Source: Gonapodya sp. JEL0774
Taxonomy: Eukaryota > Monoblepharomycota > Monoblepharidomycetes > Monoblepharidales > Gonapodyaceae
NCBI GenBank assembly: GCA_027604505.1
Contig: JADIIX010000097.1
Span: forward strand, 19,930 to 83,929
Length of the DNA stretch: 64,000 nt
Reading direction: 5' to 3'
Shown one piece after another: positions 36,391 through 48,430 of this stretch. The stretch's first letter is position 1. The number at the start of each line of letters is the position of its first letter. The notes below the pieces were generated by a model. That model saw only the letters and a list, made by a program, of their open reading frames with translations. It made no database searches and was not told where the DNA came from. The position numbers and the translations under genes were made by a program.

Positions 36391-37858
36391 ATGCTGTCCA
36401 CTTCACCGGACTCCTCTTACAGCACTCTCGCGGCGAACGAGTCGGGCTCGGAGTACCAATGGACTTTCATTACCCCGCCAGGAACTCCACCCAAAATCTC
36501 GCAGGCGTCACCCCCGGCACCCAGTCGCTCTCGGTCTCCCCGCAATTTTGCAGACGAAGCAGCCCCCTTTGATCTTTTCAGCTCACTTGACCAGTTTCCG
36601 CAATTTGCTGTGATGATCCAGGGGGATGAAACTTCCAACTTCCCTTACCCTGCGATCACACACCCAGACGTCCAGGCAAACCCTCTAGGGGGGTCGTCGC
36701 CGCTGCACTCATCACTGGGTTCTCGTGCTTCGCCATCCAAGGAGCAGGGGAGCGAAGTATTTGTAAGTTCTTCCATGCAGCCGGGACACGTCATTCCTCC
36801 AAATACCTTTCTACTCTTGACAAAATGTACCAGGATCAATGGCCCTTCCCTCAATCATATTTGAGCAACAACAACTTTGGATCTCAACCTTTTATTCCTG
36901 ACGAAGCTATGATTCAATCTGCGCTGAACCACGGGCCGGAATCGTTCCAATTTCCTTTAAACTTTCCGAACCTCGGAATCACCCCAGCACTGGAAATGTC
37001 TTCATTTGGCAATTATCCGCTACGCACTCCTCATGATGCGGTGATTGATTATTCGGCTGTCAGCTTGCACGAACCTACGAACGATCACCATCCCCGAACA
37101 TCCATGGCTGCCGATCGCCCCAACACAAATAGAAGAAATACTTTTCCTCTGCAAATATCTCAAAATCAGACTGGTCCGCCAGAATTGGAGAAACGGATTC
37201 CTAACTTTGAGCACGACGGAACAACGACCGATCCAGCACGGCAAGAAATTCCGCTCCGCCCACCGCTAAAGCGCGCCTCTGCATCCTATGTGGAACCCAC
37301 TAGTCCTTCTCTTAGCCATGTCGGAGTTGGGGCCACGGTGTTGGAACCAGCCATGCGCAAGGTCCTGGGGAGATCAAAGTCACTGAAATTGGATGATATC
37401 CAAGATGATTCAACGCGAGCCCAGGTAGGTACGATGTTCGATTTTGCGAGACGAAATTGCAAGTCGACAGACATTTTCGGACCAACCTCTTGGGGTTCCA
37501 GATCACCAGCGAAATCATTCGACGTCGCGAGATGGTGAGGATTACTCGTTTGTATCGTCGCAACATCATAACTGCCAGAGCTGTACCTTTCCTACATCAG
37601 AACACACAAGCTGCTCGACGTTCCAGAGCTAAGAGAGTGATCCGCGTTCACGAACTCGAAGAAGTCGTTGAGCGACTGAGACAAGAAAACTCGATGCTTC
37701 GCAGCCGCTTAGCGCTATATGGGGACGATTTGGACATGGATACCGTGATTACCTGTGTGGGCACATCCCCATCCGCAGCAAGCGGCGTTACCGACCCAAT
37801 AAGCGGGTCCAACAGGCGGTTGAGGGGGTCTGATCTGTCACACGGAGAGGAGGAATGA
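36391..37858 (+). CDS. bZIP transcription factor
   Basis: Predicted exons 36391-36762, 36834-37424, 37502-37534 and 37601-37858 give about 417 residues. The N-terminal 320 residues are Ser/Pro/Asn-rich, typical of an activation region, and include a short KVLGRSKSLKL segment. The DNA-binding domain is near the C-terminus: a basic region SEIIRRREMNTQAARRSRAKR (N-x2-AA-x2-SR core) followed by a leucine zipper ELEEVVERLRQENSMLRSRL at about residues 350-370. The basic region is assembled from a 33-nt microexon and the last exon. Unspliced reading would interpose a segment inside the basic region, so splicing controls DNA binding. The target pathway cannot be told; the nearby palindromes may reflect self-regulation. 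Confidence 0.82.
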
Positions 37859-38076
37859 GAAAATGAGTGCAATTTTGCTAATTTTACAGTTTTGAGTTTG
37901 AGAGAAGTGCATATAATGATAATGCAAGTCAGAAGCAGTTGATCTGTTTTCTTTGTTCTTGGTAACAAATCGTCACGTTCTGAATAATAGCATTGCACCA
38001 ATTCATACATCAAGTTACAATTCTCTCCTCAACAAAAATCAAAAGTAGTGTGAGAATGCAGTCTCGAACGTCCCAA

Positions 38077-41000
38077 CTAATCTTCTTCATCAGAGTCCGG
38101 GCCTTGCTTCTTCATGAGGGCGGACGTATCTGGTCCCGCCTGCTGCATCTCCCTGGCCCGTTCCTTCCCCTTCTTCTTTTTCTCCTTCTTTGGCTTGCTT
38201 TTGCCCTTATCTTTGCGTTTGCGTCCACTTTCTGGGTCTTCCGTTTCGGAATCGGCGGCCTGGCGGCTGATGATCCGGCCAGATTGATCATAGACGTAGC
38301 CGATTTCGTCGTCATCGGAGTCAGCAGCTGGATAATTTGCGAAAAATGAGCGAAAAGGAGATAAAGGGAGCAAGGTGAGAATTTTGAACAGGATCGAGAG
38401 CCACGGGACGAATACCGACATTCCTCATCATTCTTCGCTTTCCTTCTTCGGTAGATAACCACACCAAGAACGGTCAGCAGAGTTGCAGCTATGACGGACG
38501 GTATACCTATCAAGGGAGTCGAGGTCAACATTGTTCGATTTCCCTACAAATCAATTATGCATTGCCACTCACCAGCAATCAACGCCATCTGCCAAGGCGC
38601 TATCTCCCCTCCAGTTATCAAACCAGTAGCGCCGCCAAGTCCTCCAACCGCTTCACCCGCGGACGGTGGATGTAATATGCCTTGTCTACCAGCGTTGATC
38701 ACCAACGCCGCATCAATGGGTGCGGGGCCCATCCCATACGCCTCGAGCAGTCTACGTACGTCTGCCTCTGAAACTGTTCCTGCATTCAGCGCATTGGCAA
38801 TTGCTGCGGGATTCCAACCCTGGAAAGGTTCAATAGGTGCAATGTCCGGCTGCACCGGGAAGGGGACTGGAGCTGGTTGAGCGGGCGCAGGTATTGGGGG
38901 TACCTGAACGACTGGCACCGCCGGCGCAGGGATTGCCGGAGCAGGGACTGGAGCGGTCTGGAAACTCTGAAGAATTTGAAGAGCCTCTGAAAGCGGGTTC
39001 GAGGGTTGATTATGCTGTCTGAGCATTTGAAATACTTCGTAAGGACTGACGTCACCAGCCCTGATGGTCTCGGCAATGACTTCGGGGTTCCAATTGTCGA
39101 AAGGATTTGCCGTGAGCGGCACCACAGGTGGAGCTACAGGAGGCACAGGCTGTAGCTCGGGAGGAGAGAGATGCTGCAAGATATTGAGAGCGTCCGTGAG
39201 CTGTTGCGCCGAGCTGCCAGGGTGATACATTTGAATGAGATCGTAGACTAAACGTGGAGTGACGGCGCCGGATTCGATGGAGTTGGCAATGGTCACAGCA
39301 TCAAAACCATTGAATGGCTCCGGACCAAGCTCTATCGGGGGTGTAGACCCCTGGCTGGGACCGGCTTCACTGGGAAGAGGGTTAGGAAGTTGCCCTCCAG
39401 CGCCAGATGCGGGATTGGAGCCGGGAATCCGCACTCGCCCTCCTGAATCGACATACGCCTGGATGAACGTCTCCAGAGACTCCGGGGGTACGTTCTGGTA
39501 GATTTCTGCCGCCGTGTTGAGTACTTGCCATGTTGCGGCTGGTGCACCCAGTCCGCGGAGTGTCGCGAAAGCCGTCTCCGGGGTGGATGCACCTGCTGCA
39601 AACTGTCGTACCAGAGCAGCAACGCTAGCCACATCAACCGAGGCAGGATCGACGTTAGAGTTGAGTGGGGGCGGCTGCTGTGGAGGTGTTGATCCCACCA
39701 CCGGAGGCTCGTAGCCAGGTAAAGAAGACAGAAAGGCCTCCACATTGCCAGCGGGGACGTTCTCAATAATAGTCAGAGCCGTCCGGTAGGCGTTCATCGT
39801 GGCTGGACCCGCTCGACCGTTGATGAGCGATTGTTCAAGGCTCTGCGGGGTGAGTTGATTGCCTGTCATGAGACGAACCATGGACGCGACAGAAGGATCG
39901 AATACTGTAGGTAAGGCAGAAGGTATGTTGCCCAGAGGTGCGTTGCCCACTTCCGGAGGAACGTAGCCAGGTAGAGAAGACAAGAAGCCCTCCACATTGC
40001 CGGCCGGAACACTCTCGACAATTGCGAGCGCCGTCTGGTAGGCGTTCATTGTGACGGGGCCAGCGTTACCCGTCTGAAGAGATTGATAAAGGTCGAGGGG
40101 GTTGATCTGACCAGCTGCCATAAGACGAGCCATAGATGCAACAGTGGGGTCGAAGGCTGAAGGTAAAGGAGAGCGCGAAAGAGAATCTTGAGGGCTAGTT
40201 GGCCCAGACGAGCCTGCTTCGGCAGCATTGTATAAGTTCAAATACGCCTCCAATTCTTGAGGGGGAACAGTGCCCGCGATTCGGGAAGCCTCTCGGAGGT
40301 TGGCGTATGCCCATTGTGGAGCGTTGGCGTTACCCAGGATCTGAGTAAGTTGTGCAGCGGTAAGAGACTGTGAAGAGATTGCGCGGGCCATAGTGGGAAC
40401 GGAAAAGGCGGTGGACCAGGAGGACCCTGGAGGAATATCCAGAGGGGATGGGGGATCATTGAATGTGACGGGCCCCTCCTGCAGAATCCGCATCGCACGG
40501 TTAAGAGGAGTGTAGTCGCCACCGTTCAAAGCGTCCAGGGCGTTTCGAACCCGCTCAGGGTTGGTGGCTCCGGACGCAAGTTCCTGACTGATAACGGTGG
40601 GGTTGAAATTGTCGTAGGGCAAAAAAGAGGAACCCTCTGAACCCTCAATCGGTGGTGGGAGAGGTAGAGCCTGCGCTCCTCCGAAAATTCCGGTAGCAAT
40701 CTCGAGTGGCGTCAAGTCTCCACCGTTGAGACTCCGGAGAAGATCAGCAACCTGACTTGGTGTTGTAGCGCCCTGATTGAGGGCCTCCCTGATTTGGATC
40801 GGATTAAAATCATCGAAAGGAAGGTGATCGACAGGTGCTGGATTGGGTTGAGAATACTGTGGGGTGTCGGTTGGGAACAAATTGAACGTGAATGTTGGTG
40901 GTGGACAACACGAAAATCCGACGGGCCATGGGGACCAGGAAATCAATAGGGGGATTCGTCACAGAATGGAGATATGTTGTCAGTGGAAATCAAACGAGCA

Positions 41001-41315
41001 ACCGTGAAAAGCTCTACCCCTGGGAAGAAATATCTGTGGGGAGAATTTGTCACCTCTCACCTTCCACGTTCCAGTTGCAGAGTCAAACTAATTGCAAGGC
41101 ATAACAAGCGGCAGGCATTGGCAATCAATTGAAATCCGTTCGTTTGGTGTTGTGTAGTCCCAAGGTAATGTGGTTTGAAAAGGAGCAGGGGAACAGAGTC
41201 GACAGAGAACCAGTGTTAACTCGTCCACAACAGAGCAAGAGCAATCGAGCCTTGAGCTCGAACTCACAAAAGGCGCGGGATTGGGCGCTCCAGCATATGG
41301 GTAGGCACCAGACAT
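38077..41315 (-). CDS. Single-pass membrane protein with about nine copies of an unrecognised helical repeat
   Basis: Predicted exons 41268-41315, 38573-40856, 38420-38506 and 38077-38327 give about 889 residues. The start is MSGAYPYAGAP, with no signal peptide. Residues 30-740 carry repeats of roughly 45-60 residues built on a pattern F-D/N-x-N/T-P or V-A-S, then I/L-x2-A/G, G-x3-P and A-L-x-I-L. Five copies begin PFDDFNP, PYDNFNP, PFNGFDA, PFDNWNP and PFQGWNP. Four more divergent ones include ASMARLMAAGQ and end in VPAGNVEGFLSSLPGY-like turns. Pro-rich linkers separate the copies. A transmembrane helix at about 771-796 (MALIAGIPSVIAATLLTVLG) is followed by YRRRKAK, an acidic patch and a Lys-rich tail. 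The positive-inside rule puts the tail in the cytosol and the repeats outside or in a lumen. No family is recognised. Confidence 0.65.
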
Positions 41316-42442
41316 GTCGGAGTATCCGGATACGCTATGACGCACTTTCACACGATGAGACGAAGCCCCAGAAAACTTTCACTGATTCTTCTTCCACTGG
41401 TTGCTACCGGAAACCGTTTCGCGGTTTCTGAGCTGTGGGGGGAAGAAGTGCTGGGGCTGGACGGGAACCGTTGCTTTCATTTTTAGCACACAGCCACCTT
41501 TTGGGCGGTGTGATAGCCAGATACACTCCACATATATTATTCTGGCAAGTAGCTTGATCACAGGAAATTCTCGTCATGCATCTTCCGAAAACATAGAACG
41601 AACGCCTTTTCTCTTCCGAAGATATTGTTCAATAAACACTACCTTGCCTTCCATACAGGTCAAGGATTTCAAAGAATCACTGATACTATCTTTCTCTCCG
41701 GCTTCAGGTGCTGCCATGAACCCAAAGCGTTGTCACGACAATGCAACTCTATGTCTCGTATTAGGTTGGAGAGCAGTAGTGTGGTATTTTCTGCTGAAAT
41801 GTATATGGTCTCTTTACTCGGCAGGCTCATATTGCACCACGATGGCGCGGACTTAAAACAGCTCCTTGATGGTGCGTAGTGGCTCCGTTTGTCACTGCTT
41901 AGTTGGCACTATGTAATGTGGATTGTGCAGTTTGTTATTCTCATTGCACCAAAATAGTCCTCCGAACTCTCCGTACGCCAAAATTTAAGCTTATTGATGT
42001 AAGGTACATGTGGGAATTTGATTGTCGTTCCAGCCTTGAGTTGAAGTGTTGAAAGATGGCCTGTAATATATTTGTAATACAGTTCTGAACAAGATGCCTG
42101 CTACTAATGGCGATATCGGTTTGCAGAAGCGCTCACTAATATTATGCTATGTAGCACAGCTTTTTCTATCACTGTACAAACCATCACGGCGCGCAGTCAT
42201 TTTGGTGGGATGGGGTCACATCCGGCGGCGTTGTTCGCGAGCCGGCTAAAAATTGCAGGTGAGATAGGGACCTGCGTACCTTCAATCCTCATTATTCCAG
42301 GAACAACTGCGTTTGTTAAAAGCTCAACCCGGACCGCAAAGAACCCCCTATTTAAACCAATCGACTGTCGGTCGAGCTTCCTTACATTACCAGTGCTTGC
42401 CCGCCTGTCCGGTCGAGCTTCTATCGGCCGCCAACGTCCTCA
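41316..42442. other. Divergent intergenic region upstream of the first DOMON-b561 gene
   Basis: About 1.1 kb. No exon is supported. A TATTTAAA at 42349-42356 followed by a CCAAT at about 42357 sits close to the start at 42443. Confidence 0.45.
42349..42356 (+). promoter_or_regulatory. TATA-like box
   Basis: TATTTAAA 87 bp before the start codon of the first DOMON-b561 gene, immediately followed by CCAATCG. Confidence 0.35.
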
Positions 42443-44336
42443 ATGTTCTCGCCAATCATCGCCCGGGCCACTGCCACGTCTCTCAGTCTCTACATCATCG
42501 CCCTCGCCCTGCTATCGTCGTCTGCTCTTGCGGGCCGGTTCTGCTCTCCAAGTGATCCCACTCTTTGCGTGCAGGCTCAGGATGCCGGGAACGGGGTGGC
42601 AAGGATAACTCTGACTTGGACTCAAGCGAACGTTGGGTGAGCACAGTTGGAGTGGTGATGTTCTTTTCTTCCTCCGATTGCCTCGGAGGGGAATGACTGG
42701 ACATGATTCCGATTCGGGCGACGGGTGATTAGTCATGTAATGGCTGACTTGGTGGTTTTCAGATGGGCCGCCTTTGGAATTGCACCGCAAGCTCAAATGC
42801 CGGGATGTGATATTTTCCTGGCCTGGCCTTCTGGCTCCAACATAATCATCTCGGACCGGATGGCTGTCGCTCGGCTGGCACCTTCAGCCGATGCCTCGCA
42901 GGACATCACACTGGGTGCGGGAAGCTCCGCCACGGCTGGGAACTTCACTGTAGTTTTCTTGAGGAAGTATAACACTGGAGACTCGAGTGATAACCAACTT
43001 CGGAATGGCACCCAGACCTACGCGCTGTGAGTAACGGTGGGGTGAATTTTAGTGACTCCGTACCCGAATGAAAGCCCCCTCGAACGCAGCGCCTACAAAA
43101 TCGGAGCTTCTCCTGGTTCTTCATCCACTGTGACCCTTCAACAGCACGACGCCGCTGACATCATCTCCGCCAACCTCATCGACTTCACCCCATCTACGGA
43201 GGCCGCCGCCCCCGCGACGGCTACGGGCCCCGCCGGAGCCACATCTACTGCTACCTCAGGCGGGTGAGTAATCACTACGTGGATAAAATCGATGCATTCC
43301 TATGTATCCTGTTCTCTGCTCAACTGTGCTTCCGTACTCAATTCAGAGATCGGGCCCCCCCCTCCTCGAATGGTGCAGCTTCGTCGGCGGCAGTAAGCGC
43401 CGAACAGCTGGATCCTTATAACAATTACTTGAAAGCGCACGGTTCTCTCATGTTCATCGCTTACGGCGTACGTGTGTCACTTTTGATTGCCGACAACCGC
43501 CATTCTCACGCGTCTCTGACAAACCAAAATTGTGTCGTTGATGTGCAAATCAGGTTCTCGCCCCCTTCGCGGTAGCGCTCGCTTTCTACTCTCGTGGCAA
43601 GCCGTATTTCAAACTGCACTGGTACATCATGTATGTTTCGGTGCTTTGTGCCATGGCGGGTTTCGCCATGGCAGTTTACTGGACGCACATGTCGCTTGGT
43701 GCGGAGAATCACTTCAAATTGGCGAAGGAGCACACCGTCACTGGTTTGGTCATTGTTTTGGTGAGTTTTGAGAGTTCAGGGGCGGAGTGAAGTGCGTGAC
43801 CACACCAAAACGTCCGCTGCAATCAAGGTGACGGTGGTTCAAGCAACTCTTGGCTATGTGATCCACGCCATGGGTTATTCGGGTGCTCGCCCGTTGCGGA
43901 ATTTGGCACACATGTTGCTTGGGGTAAGTACATTTGTGCTGAGGGCGAATTTGAAAGTATGGTCCTTTTACAGATCCGCGCCCCCTTTTACTTACCTGTC
44001 GATATAGCGCGGATTGTTTCTTCTTGCTATTTGCGTGAGTTTGGTCCCGTAGCATCACTGAATCCACTCAACTCAACACGTTTCGGTTGAACCCAATGAA
44101 ACACTTTCGCTTTACAGAATATCGCCACTGGTCTCAACTACTACCTCACCATTTACGATCTATCTCGAACATTGCTGTGGGTCTATGTGGGCTGCATCAT
44201 CGGATATCTCGTCGCACTCTTTGTAGGCGGGTGGGGGTTGCTGGGGGAACACCGAACGGAGTGGCACGAGAAGAGATTCGGCACAACCGAGCAAACTCTA
44301 TCGGATGACCGGGAGGAGAGTCATGTACAGAAATGA
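42443..44336 (+). CDS. DOMON-cytochrome b561 membrane oxidoreductase, copy 1
   Basis: Eight predicted exons (42443-42636, 42763-43026, 43090-43263, 43347-43467, 43554-43760, 43828-43923, 44008-44034, 44118-44336) give about 433 residues. A signal peptide (to about residue 30) leads into a DOMON/cellobiose-dehydrogenase-type cytochrome domain: RFCSPSDPTLC, GWAAFGIAP, QAQMPG with a candidate heme Met, and LQQHDAADI with a candidate heme His. A Thr/Ala-rich linker precedes a cytochrome b561 core with His residues in YLKAHGSLMF, KLHWYIM, KEHTVTG and GYVIHAMGY, then two more membrane helices. Such proteins move electrons across membranes and often reduce ferric or cupric ions or ascorbate radical; direction and substrate are inferred. 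The next gene is a paralogue with the same exon plan. Confidence 0.87.
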
Positions 44337-45194
44337 CCAGGCGGTCCTGCATTTTTTTGAACAGAAATGTTGGGATACAGCGGAGGTCAATTCAACGGGC
44401 CTCACGCAGTTTACAATCCGATTTCATTTGTTTGTTCAGCCCGATTTGTCGAAACTTCTAGACGCACTAATATTAAACTATGACATGTATCAGACTAACT
44501 CATGTTTGCGAGCAGAAAAACAACGGGCAGTGTCTCACCTGGCTCCCTCAAAAACGGGTCACTTTGGCCTTTCAGTCGCTTGTAAGAAACTCACGACAGT
44601 ATTACCACTACATTTCGCAGCGTCTACATACGATGCAGATTTCGACCGGCTCCTGGTGACTCATATTACTGACAGTTTGGTCACACTAACAGCTCTGAAG
44701 AAAATTCCCTCACTAAGTGGTCATGGGACTATTATTTGGACCTGCAGAGCATTTGAACCACGGTATGAAAGGTTCGAGCACGAGAAGATCAATGCAGCTG
44801 TTTGAAGAACTGACAGATTGCCCGCAACACACAGGTTTTGCGAGTCTGACTCCACGAGCAGCTTCATTCTGTTTCTTGCATTTAGTGCGTGTCTGTCGTT
44901 GGTTTTGCTTTCAATAATTAAATTTGGCAGAAAATCATGTGTTTGGATCTCAGCGCAAAAGGGACACCGTCATTGCTGAGGTGACCCTTCAGGGACTCAG
45001 GTACTTTGCAACGACGGGATTCTGTGAGAGCCGTTCCCAGCGATCGGTTCGCTAAACCAACATTTGTCATTGTTTTAAACTCCAGAAAATTCTCATCTCG
45101 TTAAATTGCTTCCTGTGTGGTGTGGTTTCATCAGGCATCGCAGCTCTGCCGTATTACACCAACGCCCGCTCTGTATTCCAGTTCTATATTCTCC
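44337..45194. other. Intergenic region between the DOMON-b561 copies
   Basis: About 860 bp. A forward frame at 44305-44805 is open but resembles nothing and overlaps the end of the upstream gene in another frame, so it is not called. Confidence 0.45.
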
Positions 45195-47087
45195 ATGGCT
45201 TTCAACCCCACTCACCGCGCAGCCGCAGCAGTGCTAGCTGTTTGCGCTCTCGCCCTCTCAACTGCGCCATCATCTGTCGTTGCTGGCCGTTTCTGTTCGC
45301 CAAGTGATTCAACTCTTTGTGTGCAGGCGCAGGATGCTGGGAACGGAGTCGCAAGAATAACGTTGACATGGTCCCAAACAAACGTTGGGTGAGTACTGGA
45401 CGAATGAAATGCTGTTCTTGGGAGACGATGGATGACTGGCAGCGCAGTAGTTTTAAATTATACTAACCACTGGGAATTCTCATCAGTTGGGTGGCCTTTG
45501 GTATCTCACCACAAGCTCAAATGCCTGGAACAGATGTTTTCTTGGCCTGGCCTTCTGGATCCAATATCGTCATCTCGGACCGCTATGCCTCCGCCCGACT
45601 CTCCCCATCAGTCGACGCCTCGCAAGATATCACACTGGGAACGGGCAGTTCTGCTACGGCAGGAAATTTTACGGTGGTTTTCTTGAGGAAGTACAACACA
45701 GGAGATTCGAGTGATAGCCAACTTCGAACTGGCACCCAGACATATGCACTGTGAGTTCCGATGTCGGTGTCGATTCCTCTCACTTCCCACTTTCATCTTC
45801 ATCCAATACACCTTCAAACCCAAACATTCCTTGGAACTCGCTGTCGCGAAACAGTGCCTACCGAATCGGTACCCCTCCGAGTTCCGCTGCCGGAGTCATC
45901 CAATCTCACGACAATGCCGACATCATCTCCGCCAATCTCATTGATTTTACCCCATCCACCGAGTCTGGTACTGCAACGACTTCTGCGAGCTCTACGACGG
46001 GCACTCCTGTTGCGAGTGCAAGCAGGTGAACCCATAACAATGGAGCCGGACGTTCAGTTCTCCAAACTCACCATCTCTGCATCTAGTTCGCCGGCCCCAC
46101 CCTCCTCCAATAGTGGCTCCAACTCCGCCCAAGTCGACGCACAACAGTTGGACCCGTACAACGCTTATCTCAAAGCGCACGGGTCGCTCATGTTCGTCGC
46201 ATATGGCGTACGTGTGTCGCGCTCGGATTGATTGCAATCTTATCGACCTATTCTCACTCATCATGGAAACCACCACTATGACGTTGTTGCACGAATCAGG
46301 TTCTTGCCCCCTTCGCCGTAGCGCTTGCCTTCTACTCCCGTGGCAAACCATACTTCCATCTACACTGGTACATCATGTCACTTTCTGTCACGTGTGCTCT
46401 GGCGGGATTCGCCATGTCCGTGTATTGGACCCACATGACGCTCGGTCAAGAATTCCACTTCAAATCGGCGAAGGAGCACACAATCACTGGTGTGATTATT
46501 GTTGGGGTGAGTATTGTGGTGGTCTTTAGTGATTACTTAAAAGGCGTACTGCTGACTCTCAGCACCGCCATGATCAAGTTGACCTTGGTGCAGGTGTCAG
46601 GAGGCTATGTAATCCATGCCATGGGATACTCCGGTCCCCGTCCAGCCCGAAATTGGGCCCATATGTGGCTCGGGGTGAGTAATAATAGGTTAAACTTGCA
46701 GTTGAAGTTTCATTGATCACTGCTTTCCGTCACCTCGACTCGCTCTTTTGCTGTACTATTTAGCGGGGCTTGTTTGTGCTGGCCATTTGCGTAAGTTCTC
46801 TTGTCCAGCGTCCTTTCAATTCCTAAAAATGCACAACTCGCGAATCAACCGATCACGTTCTCTCATTCTTCCAGAATATCGCAACCGGCCTCAACTCCTA
46901 CCTCAACATCTACATCCTCCCACGAACACTTTTATGGGTTTACGTGGGCTGCATTATCGCGTATCTGTTCGCGCTGTTCGGCGGGGGCTGGGTGGTTTTG
47001 GGCAATCACCGAACCGAATGGCACGAAAAGAGATTTGGTACTAGTGCGGAGACGGTTTTGGTGAGAGAGAATGGTCACCCCAAATAG
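45195..47087 (+). CDS. DOMON-cytochrome b561 membrane oxidoreductase, copy 2
   Basis: Eight predicted exons (45195-45388, 45487-45750, 45855-46025, 46087-46207, 46300-46506, 46594-46674, 46764-46790, 46875-47087) give about 425 residues. Exons 1, 2, 4, 5 and 7 have exactly the same lengths as in the upstream paralogue, including a 27-nt microexon encoding RGLFVLAIC. A signal peptide, the DOMON domain (RFCSPSDSTLC, GWVAFGISP, QAQMPG, SHDNADI) and the b561 helices with conserved His residues (LKAHGSLMF, HLHWYIM, KEHTITG, VIHAMGY) are all intact. The Ser/Thr linker is the most divergent part. It is probably a heme membrane reductase; the retained open frame and splice sites suggest both copies are functional. 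Confidence 0.87.
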
Positions 47088-47362
47088 TCGTTACTGTTGA
47101 GAAACATGTCCATTGTGCATCGCGAGATTTTGAACATTGCTACATAGATGTTTGTTACCGATTATATAATTGTCGAGTGTGATGTCGCGGTAGTGTTGGG
47201 TATGAAAGATTCCTTTCATCCATGACATAGAACAGACCACGTTTTCATCATGGGATTTTCTGGTACAAAATCATGTCTTCCAAGGGACACTCAGATATCT
47301 CCATCAGACCTGAATCCAGCGACCCGATTATTTGTAGCTTTCCCGCTGGCTCATTCTGGCTT

Positions 47363-48209
47363 TCAGGCTGGGACGTGGGCCAAGATCTACAGCTCCGTAG
47401 ATATGAGTGAAGTTCGCCGAGACATACTGTTTCGAAACACAGTCGGGAGGAATACTCACATTCCCACACATGGGGCAGAAGTGAACTCGATCCATGCAAG
47501 AAGGCATGCAACACGGCAGCCAAAAGAAGGGCCACGCAATGAAGCATAGCATTGCTGAGCGCAGGAACGCCATGCCGCCTGTGATAGCTGGGGTGTGAAC
47601 CTCGGAGAGTCTCCCAAGTAAACGGATAACAGGTTCTCACCAGGCTTTTTGTAGACTTTTGTGCGTACCCACTGACGATCGTACGGACAGTACATCTTGA
47701 GTGGATCTAAATATGATGTTCATTATTGTTCAACCGGGCCCAGCCGTGCTTTATGTGGAACCGCAACACCGACCTCCGGTCGAAACCACCACCCAATCAT
47801 TCCGCATTACGTACTCTACGGGTACTCCCGTGTTGTTTGCGAGGTACACCGGTGGGGCTTGTCCAGGGGGAGGTGGTGGAGGCAGCGGCGTTCCCGGGGA
47901 AGAAACCGTTATCGTAGGTGGAGCAACCCCGGCTGGAGTAGCCTTTCTACCGTAACTGGTACTTGTGATGAAGCAAGATTACAAGATCAGCTTGGTCTTT
48001 CAGGTTTACACTAGATCCGAAACACCCACTAAACTTCTCGATATTCTGGTGGAGGTCTGTCCGGAAATGATGCCGGTGGCCCAGAGGAAGCCATCTGAAA
48101 TGTTGAAAAGTTAATCACATGATGGTTCATCGAGGGACCAGAGAGATCAGACTGAGACTGCACTCACATCATCACGCGCGATGGGGTTTGACACGTCGGA
48201 ATAGCTCAT
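47363..48209 (-). CDS. LITAF-domain membrane-associated zinc protein
   Basis: Predicted exons 48168-48209, 48035-48094, 47811-47942, 47641-47695, 47460-47578 and 47363-47386 are in phase and give about 143 residues. The N-terminus is Pro-rich, as in LITAF/SIMPLE proteins (PPPPPGQAPP). The LITAF domain follows: MYCPYDRQW, a hydrophobic membrane-dipping helix (MLCFIAWPFFWLPCC), then CMDRVHFCPMCGN and a short ILAHVPA end. LITAF proteins sit on late endosomal membranes and bind zinc through two Cys knuckles. The first knuckle reads CPYD instead of CPxC, so one zinc ligand would be Asp. The last coding exon is only 24 nt. A start at 48094 is the alternative if the first exon is not used. Confidence 0.68.
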
Positions 48210-48430
48210 AGTACCTTCTGCTGCTGCTGAGATCTCGGGAAATTGAGTAAGCGTTGAATGCGCCATCCTGTCGGAGCTGTCAGAAATGATGTCATCATAG
48301 TGACGACGTTTCCCAGCACAGCAATTTAACTGGTCAAGTCCCCAGAACATCAACAGTACGCATACGGTAATGAAATTTGTCAGGAACCACTTTTTTCTAA
48401 TGTAAGAGTTTGCATCGAATTCTACTAACT

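Noticed and set aside
44305-44805. 166-codon forward frame after the first DOMON-b561 gene
   Set aside because: Begins inside the last exon of the b561 gene in a different frame and has no recognisable domain.
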